Origin: Candidatus Proelusimicrobium excrementi
Lineage (GTDB): Bacteria; Elusimicrobiota; Elusimicrobia; Elusimicrobiales; Elusimicrobiaceae
Length of the DNA stretch: 22,316 bases
Reading direction: 5' to 3'
Assembly (NCBI GenBank): GCA_934643455.1
Contig: CAKUBV010000010.1
Span: forward strand, 1 to 22,316
A program made the position numbers and the translations under genes. This document shows positions 13,394 through 19,854 of this stretch, in pieces. The notes beneath the pieces are model-generated. The model was not told the DNA's origin. It did not search any database and saw only the letters and a list, made by a program, of their open reading frames with translations. Position 1 is the first letter of the stretch; each line of letters opens with the position of its first letter.

Positions 13394-15495
13394 AATATAC
13401 TGACGAGGAAATAAAAAATAAATTTTCCAATGTTAATTTTGACGAAACCGGCTGGAAAAAGCAGGCCGTCTTTAATAAGATAGTCGCCAAACAGGCCGGA
13501 AGGAGATTTAATATGAGGAAAAGATATCTTAAACTTAACGCTGCGGCGTCATTGGTTGTGCTTATAGCCGTCTTCGGTACGCCTGTTTTTAAAGACTATA
13601 TAAAACACGGACAAAACGAAACATACTCGGGCGGAGATATCTGCCAAGGGCAATCCTGCGCTTTATCACCCGAAGAAAAGCCCGCCAAGCAAGCGCAAGA
13701 GGCGCAAACAACCGCTGCGGATAACGCCGTATATAAAGAAGAAGAGAATTTTGAAGCCGAAGTTTTACTTGCGGATTCGGACCCAATGCCGGCACCCGTA
13801 CCGGCACCCGTAAAAGCCGCCGGCCCCATCGTAAGAGGGACTTATGCCGCCGCTCCCGCAGCTATGCGGTCAAAAAATATGGCTGTTTCATATTCAGCTC
13901 CCCTTGGATACCAGTTGGAGAGGCGGACAAGAGCCCAAGAGCAAAATTTTGCGAAAGAAACTAAAGACTATACAGAAAACGCCTTTAAAAAAGCATCTTT
14001 AGAACCGCTTTCCACATTCTCGGCCGATGTTGACACTGCTTCCTATTCTATGCTGAAAGAACAAATCAACAGAGGCTGGGGCGTACAAAAAGAAGCCGTA
14101 AGAATTGAATCTTTAATAAACAACTTTGATTACAATTACGCCGCCCCCAAAGGCGCGGAACCCTTGAGCGTTGATATTGAGTATTCCGACTCGCCTTGGA
14201 ATAAGAACAACAAACTTGTAAAAATAGGCGTTAAAGCAAAAACTCTGCCGAAAGAAAACCGCCCTCAAAGCAATTTGGTGTTTTTAATAGACGTTTCCGG
14301 TTCGATGAGTGATTCCAACAGGCTTCCGCTTGCAAAAAAAGCCTTAAAAATGCTTCTTGAACAGCTTGACCCGGAAGATTTTGTTTCCATAGTAACTTAC
14401 GCTTCCGGCGTAAATGTAAAACTTGACGGCGTAAAAGTTAAGGAGAAAAAACAAATCATTCAAGTGATAGATTCTCTCAGGGCAAGCGGAGCGACTTACG
14501 GGGAAGAAGGCCTTAAAAAAGCTTATGAAACCGCCAAAAAGAACTTCCTGCGCAAAGGCAATAACAGAATTATTATAACCAGCGACGGGGATTTCAACGT
14601 AGGGAGAACAAGCTCAAAAAGCATAGAAGAGCAAGTTTCCGAAGCGAAAGAAAGCGGAGTGTTTATAAGCGCGCTCGGCTTCGGAATGGGCAATTACCGC
14701 GACGCTCTTATGGAAACAATCGCCGATAAAGGCAACGGCAATTATGCTTATATCAATGATTTAAAAACGGCGCAAAAAGCTTTGGTAAGGGAATTTGGCG
14801 GGACGATGTTCACGGTTGCAAAAGACGTTAAATTTCAAGTTGAATTTAACCCGGCCAAAGTGGAAGATTACCGCCTTATCGGCTATGAAAAACGCGCCCT
14901 TAACAACGAGGACTTCAACGACGACAAAAAAGACGCGGGCGAAGTCGGCGCAGGCCACACCGTAACCGTGCTTTACGAAATACGCCCCAAAGGCGGGAAA
15001 GAAGCTTTGGATATTGACGAGCTTAAATATTCCCAAACGAAGTACGGAAATTCAGACGAAGTTTTGACTGTAAAAGTAAGGTATAAAGCCCCCGACGGCG
15101 ACGAAAGCAAACTTATGAGCAAAACTCTTAAAGAAAAAGACTATAAACCCTTTAAGCAAGCCTCGGAAGATTTCCGTTTCGCTTCGGCGGCGGCCGCATT
15201 CGGCCAGGCGGTTAAAAACAGCGATTTTAAAGGCGATATATCTTTAAAAGAAATAGCGGATATCGCTTACGCCGCAAAAGGTGTTGACGAAAACGGCGAC
15301 AGAGCGGAATTTGTACAGTTGATCCGCACCTATGACGCTTCAGAAGAGAACAATATCAGCGAAAAGGAAATAACACCCCAAGAGCCTCCAGTTTTGCAAA
15401 TGCCCGGAGAAGAGCCCTTTGAAGAGGCCGCAGAGCCGATTCACATTTACAAACGGATAATCCCCGATGAGGAGCCCGCAGATTATAACTATTAA
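13390..15495 (+). CDS. Membrane-anchored YfbK-type VWA protein, possible anti-sigma factor
   Basis: A 701-residue protein. Residues 1-47 are a charged, helix-prone segment, and about 51-68 form one membrane helix (AAASLVVLIAVFGTPVF). Residues 75-190 are a Pro/Ala/Glu-rich linker. Then come the YfbK N-terminal block (about 203-250, LSTFSADVDTASYSML) and a VWA domain (about 295-470) with an intact MIDAS: D301-x-S303-x-S305, T369 and D399. The C-terminal DUF3520-type region runs to about 650 (FRFASAAAAFGQAVK, ending LIRTYDA). Such proteins are often encoded beside ECF sigma genes. Here the short cytoplasmic segment before the helix is placed like an anti-sigma segment, and the VWA part would be extracytoplasmic. 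The regulatory role is inferred from the 4-nt overlap and topology; binding partners are unknown. Confidence 0.9.
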   Translation: MKYTDEEIKNKFSNVNFDETGWKKQAVFNKIVAKQAGRRFNMRKRYLKLNAAASLVVLIAVFGTPVFKDYIKHGQNETYSGGDICQGQSCALSPEEKPAKQAQEAQTTAADNAVYKEEENFEAEVLLADSDPMPAPVPAPVKAAGPIVRGTYAAAPAAMRSKNMAVSYSAPLGYQLERRTRAQEQNFAKETKDYTENAFKKASLEPLSTFSADVDTASYSMLKEQINRGWGVQKEAVRIESLINNFDYNYAAPKGAEPLSVDIEYSDSPWNKNNKLVKIGVKAKTLPKENRPQSNLVFLIDVSGSMSDSNRLPLAKKALKMLLEQLDPEDFVSIVTYASGVNVKLDGVKVKEKKQIIQVIDSLRASGATYGEEGLKKAYETAKKNFLRKGNNRIIITSDGDFNVGRTSSKSIEEQVSEAKESGVFISALGFGMGNYRDALMETIADKGNGNYAYINDLKTAQKALVREFGGTMFTVAKDVKFQVEFNPAKVEDYRLIGYEKRALNNEDFNDDKKDAGEVGAGHTVTVLYEIRPKGGKEALDIDELKYSQTKYGNSDEVLTVKVRYKAPDGDESKLMSKTLKEKDYKPFKQASEDFRFASAAAAFGQAVKNSDFKGDISLKEIADIAYAAKGVDENGDRAEFVQLIRTYDASEENNISEKEITPQEPPVLQMPGEEPFEEAAEPIHIYKRIIPDEEPADYNY

Positions 15496-15524
15496 ATTAT
15501 CGGTAAAGTTCTAAAATAAAACAT

Positions 15525-15558
15525 CCCCCGGTCATTTAAACTGACCGGGGGTATTTTT
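15525..15558 (+). terminator. Terminator after the VWA gene (likely bidirectional)
   Basis: A perfect 10-bp stem CCCCCGGTCA/TGACCGGGGG (15525-15534 with 15542-15551) is followed by TATTTTTT on the plus strand. On the minus strand it is followed by ATGTTTTATTTT, so it can also stop transcripts from the convergent pilin-like gene. Confidence 0.92.
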
Positions 15559-15609
15559 TACGGTTCAAACCTAGTATATTTTTTACTGCGCCAAGGAAAT
15601 ACCGCTGAA

Positions 15610-16260
15610 CTAAAAAAACCAAATAAGGTCAATATTTGTAGGATTTGCGCCCATACGGGAACAAAATTTTCCGCCTTTTTTGATATCATCTTCGGCCTTA
15701 TCGGCATTTTGTATCATTACGTTACACTGCTTCAGCAGTTCTTGGCCAGCGGGACAGTATCCGTCATAAATACGTCTTATTGAATAAGAAGCCCGCAAAG
15801 TTTTGAACTTAGGGAAAGCATGGATTTCCAACAGCGAATATTTGGAAGTTTTCCCCTCTTCCGTATAATTCAGTTCCTTAAAAACATTAACCAAAAAAGA
15901 ATCGCCGTTTCCCAAAGTAAAAGTAAATTTTTCGGGCGTAAGCACTTCCGCCCCGGCGTCATGGACATATCTGCTTGCGGAATAGTTCACTTCGGAAGAG
16001 GAAGGCGGCAGCTCAAAATCCAAAAGACGCAAATCGGCCGTATAATCACCTTTCTTTGCGAAATATTTTTCTTCCGCCGCAAAAATATCATCGGCAATAC
16101 TCTTAAGCTCTTTATAATGCGATTTCTGGCTGGAACCCGCCATAAGCGCACAAATCAAGCAGAGCAAACACAAAATTGCAATCGCGATTCTTATCTTAAA
16201 AGAAGCAGGACCCGGCATCCTCCATAAGATGAATTTAACCTTTGAGAAATATCTGCTCAT
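15610..16260 (-). CDS. Pilin-like membrane-anchored protein lacking the prepilin cleavage motif
   Basis: A 216-residue protein with a basic N-terminus, one membrane helix (about residues 23-42) and an extracytoplasmic part. The segment after the helix (HYKELKSIADDIFAAEEKYF, then AKKGDYTADLRLLDFELP) has the typical layout of type IV pilin-like proteins: a long amphipathic helix continuing from the membrane, then 'Y-A-x-x-G-x-Y-T, L-x-x-LD'. The usual G-FTLIE prepilin peptidase site is absent, so it may be a minor or derived pilin that stays anchored, or a protein that only borrowed the fold. Later cysteines (YCPAGQELLKQC, KFCSRM) could form disulfides. Its ATG overlaps the stop of the ankyrin gene by one base (TAATG), so the two are co-translated. 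Confidence 0.82.
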   Translation of the reverse strand: MSRYFSKVKFILWRMPGPASFKIRIAIAILCLLCLICALMAGSSQKSHYKELKSIADDIFAAEEKYFAKKGDYTADLRLLDFELPPSSSEVNYSASRYVHDAGAEVLTPEKFTFTLGNGDSFLVNVFKELNYTEEGKTSKYSLLEIHAFPKFKTLRASYSIRRIYDGYCPAGQELLKQCNVMIQNADKAEDDIKKGGKFCSRMGANPTNIDLIWFF

Positions 16261-19046
16261 TATTTTGCCCCCGCGCTCTTAAGCATGTCCGCTATTTCTT
16301 CAAAGCCGCCGGTCTCCGCTATTTTAAGCGCGTTTAAGCCGGTATCCTGCCCGTTAATAATGAGGGACGCGTTAAAGTCGGCGCCAGCCTCAAGAAGAAG
16401 AGCGACAAAATCTTTATTTCCCGTTTGCGCCGCCATCATAAGCGGCGTATAGCCGCTGTCGCCGGCTGCGTTTAAATCGGCTTTCGCCCGTATCAAAAGC
16501 TTTGCGGCTTCTAGATTGCCTGAAGTGCAGGCAAAAAGCAAAGGAGAACCGACCGCCGGAGCCTTAACATTTACGTCGGCGCCGAGGGAGATTATCGCAC
16601 CCAAGCGTTCATTATCCCCGGCCATTAAAGCATGGAACAAAGGCGTGAAGCCGGCTGCGTCGGGAGTATTGACGTTCTCCGCCGAAGGCAAAGGGGCGGG
16701 TGTAAAATCCGCCGACGGAGCTTCCCCTTCACGCGCGCCGCGTTCGCGCAAAATTTCCGCCAAAGCGGTATTGCCGTTTTCAACGGCCATGCCTAAAGCC
16801 GTCACGCCGGAATCCAAGCCGTTGACCACCCATGAAGCGTTTACGTCCGCACCCGCTTCCAAAAGCAGTTTGACAATTTTTTCATCGCCCGATGACACCG
16901 CTTGCATTAACGGCGTTTTTCCGCTTGAATCAGTCATATTGACGTCCGCGCCCGCCGCAAGAAGAGCTTTTACAAAATCAAAATTACCGGAAGAAGCCGC
17001 CCAAGCCAAAGGAGTATCGCCGCTTTCGGTTTTTAAATTAACGTCCGCGCCGGCCTCAAGCAAAGCTTTAAAGGTATTTTCGTCATAAGTTCTTACGGCT
17101 TTAAACAAAGGCGTTTCGCCCTCAGAATCCAAAAGGTTTAAAGCTTCTTTCGGCAGAGAAACGGACTCTTCTTCCGCTTCAGGCTTTTGGCCTTTCCAAA
17201 AGCTGTGCGGCTGATAGTAAACCGGGGTGCGGTAAGCTTCAAATTTATTGCGGAAGCGTATTTCCTCAAACGGCAGCAAGGCCGTATTCCCGCCGGAAGA
17301 AACTTTAATATCCCAAGGTTCTTTAATGCCGTTAAAAGTAAAAGCTATCTCGCCTTCAGCTTCAGGCGAAGCGGAAAACACCTGCATATAGGCTTCTTCG
17401 GACGAGCGGTTATCTGCCGCAGTCTTATAAGAAACGTATAAATAAGAGGCGTTTTCGTTTTTGCCGTCTTTAAAGCGGATTTCAATTTCCTTGGGTTTGG
17501 CGCGCATTGCCGCTTTGCCGAAATCGGCCGGAGTTAATGTTTCATTCTCGCCGTTAAAATAGCGTACGGTAAAAGACTCGACTTCCGGTATATTTTCCCC
17601 CTCTTTGGCAGGGGCGTTAAAGCGTACGGTAAATGCGGTATTATATTTTTTATTGAACTGATTAAAAAGTTCTTTATCCGGCAAACCGTTTTCTTCAAGA
17701 TTTTCCGCCGCTTCTTGATATTCTTGCAAAGCGTTCGCCCTAAACTCGTCCCAATTAGAGCCGGGAATCATGGCCGACGAAGCAAAATCCTCAAAAACCA
17801 AAGCGACTTCTTTTCCCTTCAGCCAAGATATAAGTTCCGTTTGGCGGGTATCCCTGCGCTGAGTCCACAAAGCCACGCCGCCGTAAGGGGCCGCCCCGAT
17901 GATAATATCGGTATACAAAGGATCGCCGTCTTCATCCTTTTTAGAAAACATTTCTTTTAATTTTTCATAAGGAAGGGGCTCTTCCAGCAAATAAGCTTTG
18001 TTTTCAATTACGGAATAATACACCATATCAAGCTTGCGCGGCAGAGGGCGGGCACCGCCTGCGCTTATATGGGAAGATCCCCCCGCAGGGTATCCCCACT
18101 CGCTGGCTGGGCGCGGGAAAACTTCCGCCGTGCGCTCCCCCTCTTCATCCAAATCAAGTACGGTAAAAAACGGCTGAATCGGATATAAAGGATGCATGGA
18201 AAGGCCAAGCTCATATTCGACTATGCCGTTTTTAGTGTTTTCCTCAGCGGCGGCCTCTTCAAAGCTTTGGCCCGGCTTAAGAGCGCGCAGGATTTTAAGA
18301 TCCCCTTCAAAAATTGCCAGCACCTTTTTGCGGGCTTTTGCAAAATCCTCTTCGGAGATACCTTTAAGAGGGTTATCCTCGTCTTCATCGACATCGCGCA
18401 AGGCGGACTCTTTATATTTTTTAAAGTTGAAAGGATTTTGTTTTTCATAGCGGATAACGTCCTCAAAAATACCGGCCGATACTTTGGGATCGTCAGTTTG
18501 CAAATTACGCTTTACGCTTTCGGTAAATTCCTCTACAATCCAAGAGGCTTCCCCAAAACTTAAATCCGCATGCAAAGAAGCCAATATCAAATAGCGCAAA
18601 CGCTCGACATAAAACCAGAAAAACAGTTCCTCCGGCGTAAAAATGTTTGGCAAGTCGCCGGAATTGATAAATACGCTAATAACGTTTGCCGGGGAAACGG
18701 TTTCGAAAAAATCCGCCGGCATAGACGCGTACTTTTTATGCAAATCTGCCAGTTCTTTTTCCGCTTGGGCAACTAATTTATTGAGGCTTTCTTCATCCAT
18801 ATCGCCCTTGGCGTCTTTATATTTTTCCGCCATGGCCGCGTATTCTTTTTCCATAGTTTGTTTAACGTCATCAGGCAGATTTTCAGCAATCATTTTCGTA
18901 AATAAGGGATACATCTTTTCCCTTATTGCAGGCGTATCATAAACTATCGCCTCGTTAGGGCTTTCCCCGCCGCCCATACAGCCGAAATTGGCCGCCTGAG
19001 CGCACAAAACTGAAGAAAATACGGACAGCTTAATAAATTTATTCAT
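16260..19046 (-). CDS. Large exported ankyrin-repeat protein
   Basis: A 928-residue protein. The N-terminus (MNKFIKLSVFSSVLCAQAAN) is a signal peptide; the following FGC is a poor lipobox, so cleavage after AQA or lipidation at that Cys are both possible. Residues of about 35-630 are acidic, mostly helical then beta-rich, and not recognised by me. From about 641 to the end there are eight ankyrin repeats (for example GDTPLAWAASSGNFDFVKAL with LAAGADVN). Repeats 1-4 and 5-8 look like copies of one four-repeat block: NASWVVNGLDSG in the first half corresponds to NASLIINGQDTG in the second. GGGAG lies 4 nt before the ATG. It is the first gene of a two-gene operon with the pilin-like protein. A binding role outside the cytoplasm is inferred from the ankyrin repeats; the partner is unknown. 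Confidence 0.9.
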   Translation of the reverse strand: MNKFIKLSVFSSVLCAQAANFGCMGGGESPNEAIVYDTPAIREKMYPLFTKMIAENLPDDVKQTMEKEYAAMAEKYKDAKGDMDEESLNKLVAQAEKELADLHKKYASMPADFFETVSPANVISVFINSGDLPNIFTPEELFFWFYVERLRYLILASLHADLSFGEASWIVEEFTESVKRNLQTDDPKVSAGIFEDVIRYEKQNPFNFKKYKESALRDVDEDEDNPLKGISEEDFAKARKKVLAIFEGDLKILRALKPGQSFEEAAAEENTKNGIVEYELGLSMHPLYPIQPFFTVLDLDEEGERTAEVFPRPASEWGYPAGGSSHISAGGARPLPRKLDMVYYSVIENKAYLLEEPLPYEKLKEMFSKKDEDGDPLYTDIIIGAAPYGGVALWTQRRDTRQTELISWLKGKEVALVFEDFASSAMIPGSNWDEFRANALQEYQEAAENLEENGLPDKELFNQFNKKYNTAFTVRFNAPAKEGENIPEVESFTVRYFNGENETLTPADFGKAAMRAKPKEIEIRFKDGKNENASYLYVSYKTAADNRSSEEAYMQVFSASPEAEGEIAFTFNGIKEPWDIKVSSGGNTALLPFEEIRFRNKFEAYRTPVYYQPHSFWKGQKPEAEEESVSLPKEALNLLDSEGETPLFKAVRTYDENTFKALLEAGADVNLKTESGDTPLAWAASSGNFDFVKALLAAGADVNMTDSSGKTPLMQAVSSGDEKIVKLLLEAGADVNASWVVNGLDSGVTALGMAVENGNTALAEILRERGAREGEAPSADFTPAPLPSAENVNTPDAAGFTPLFHALMAGDNERLGAIISLGADVNVKAPAVGSPLLFACTSGNLEAAKLLIRAKADLNAAGDSGYTPLMMAAQTGNKDFVALLLEAGADFNASLIINGQDTGLNALKIAETGGFEEIADMLKSAGAK

Positions 19047-19077
19047 AAATCTCCCGATTCAGTAAAAATATCAATTT

Positions 19078-19086
19078 ATTATAGCA
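19078..19086 (-). promoter_or_regulatory. Extended -10 promoter of the ankyrin-pilin operon
   Basis: On the minus strand the sequence is TGCTATAAT, identical to the element before the sigma factor gene. The predicted start is about 24 nt before the ankyrin gene ATG. The -35 is weak (TTTGGA at 15 nt). Confidence 0.6.
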
Positions 19087-19177
19087 AAATAGCCCCAATC
19101 CAAATTAAAATCCGCGTTTAGATTTTATACTTTGGCAAATTAAATCTTTCTTTTTAGAAAAGTTTATTTAAAAATCC

Positions 19178-19224
19178 GTCAACTGTTTTATTTTTTAAGG
19201 AAACGCCCCGACGTACGACACGGC
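19178..19224 (+). repeat. Intergenic repeat module M1 (right copy)
   Basis: Second copy of the module at 66-113, with GTCAACTGTTTTAT and the 20-base end CGCCCCGACGTACGACACGG identical. It lies at the outer side of array C, as M1 does for array A. Confidence 0.8.
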
Positions 19225-19276
19225 AGAAAAGAAGGAAAAAGACGTATCGCAAAAAGTATAAATGGAGAAATAAAAA

Positions 19277-19333
19277 TAGGTCAGGCTCCGCCTGCGTAAA
19301 TATGGAATTTTCTGTCAGGTAAAACCTGACCTA
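19277..19333. repeat. GTCAGGC hairpin repeat (module M2, copy C)
   Basis: A perfect 9-bp terminal inverted repeat TAGGTCAGG/CCTGACCTA (19277-19285 with 19325-19333) encloses the segment. A second perfect hairpin GTCAGGT-AAA-ACCTGAC occupies 19314-19330. It is related to 10824-10866 but carries the extra hairpin. The small size and terminal inverted repeats recall MITE-like elements; no transposase is in the window. Confidence 0.75.
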
Positions 19334-19373
19334 CATTGAATGAGTGTTTAAGTAAGGTCTAAGCGTGAGATAA

Positions 19374-19445
19374 TGTAACCAGCGTGGTTTTTCAGATTTG
19401 AGGAAAATTGCTAGCCGTAAGAGCGCAACTTAACACGAGTTAAAA
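19374..19445 (+). repeat. Array C, unit C1 (hairpin-less copy)
   Basis: The unit has the left box AACCAGCGTGG and CAGATTTGAG, then passes directly into GAAAATTGCTAGC (GCTAGC 19410-19415) and the right box ACTTAACACGAGTTAAAA (19428-19445). Compared with unit B1, the entire hairpin of about 100 nt is missing, and the junction lies between GGAAA direct repeats that flank the hairpin in B1. Confidence 0.8.
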
Positions 19446-19620
19446 CCGTGCGAGTATATAACCGGCGTGGACTTTAAGATTTAGAGAAAATTTTGATTTT
19501 TAATGAGGAAGGTATACCTAGAGTGGGCGGAGCCCCGTGTATCCGACCGAAGCAAAAATCAAAATTTGCCTAAATATTAAAGTTTGTTAGCCGAGGACAC
19601 GTAAGATAGACCGAGTAAAA
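19446..19620 (+). repeat. Array C, hairpin-unit C2
   Basis: GTGCGAGTATATAACCGGCG leads into AGATTTAGAG. The arms AAATTTTGATTTTT (19488-19501) and AAAAATCAAAATTT (19554-19567) are a perfect 14-bp inverted repeat. The apex (19511-19544) has GGTATAC...GTATCC but a different centre with its own hairpin GGGC-GGA-GCCC. CCTAAATATTAAAG, GTTAGC (19586-19591) and a box ending TAGACCGAGTAAAA at 19620 follow. Type II subfamily. Confidence 0.8.
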
Positions 19621-19835
19621 GCAGTGCGAGAATGCAACCAGCGTGGACTTCTGGATTTGAGCCTGATTTGTGTTTTCTTATGAGTGAGTCATACTTGCCG
19701 CTATGCGAACGAAGTGAGCGAGGTATCCGACTGACGAAAAAACACAAATCAGGCCAAATACGGAAGCTTGCTAGCCGCGAACAAGAAAGATAGACCGAGT
19801 AAAAATACACCAAGACTTAGCTTAGACCGAATTAC
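19621..19835 (+). repeat. Array C, hairpin-unit C3
   Basis: GCAGTGCGAGAATGCAACCA precedes the left box GCGTGG and GGATTTGAG. The arms 19661-19676 (GCCTGATTTGTGTTTT) and 19739-19754 form a perfect 16-bp inverted repeat. The apex 19691-19728 is nearly identical to those of A1 and B1. GCTAGC (19770-19775), a box at 19788-19804 and a further degenerate box at 19821-19835 follow, ending 19 nt from the rimO stop. The stretch 19047-19854 contains no gene apart from these repeats. Confidence 0.8.
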
Positions 19836-19854
19836 TCCCATTTTAGAGCCAAGC

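Noticed and set aside
13390..13550. Classical zinc-binding anti-sigma domain at the VWA protein N-terminus
   Set aside because: No His-x3-Cys-x2-Cys motif is present in the first 47 residues. Only position and charge suggest anti-sigma function.
19577..19813. Open frame of 78 codons on the minus strand (RIPRSLRSHSGKY)
   Set aside because: Reads through units C2 and C3 of the repeat array; same reason as the frame at 11025-11273.
239..19835. Hairpin units as integron attC sites
   Set aside because: The folded-site idea is attractive because sequence varies while structure stays, but I find no consistent RYYYAAC/GTTRRRY core pair, no integrase and no gene cassettes between units.
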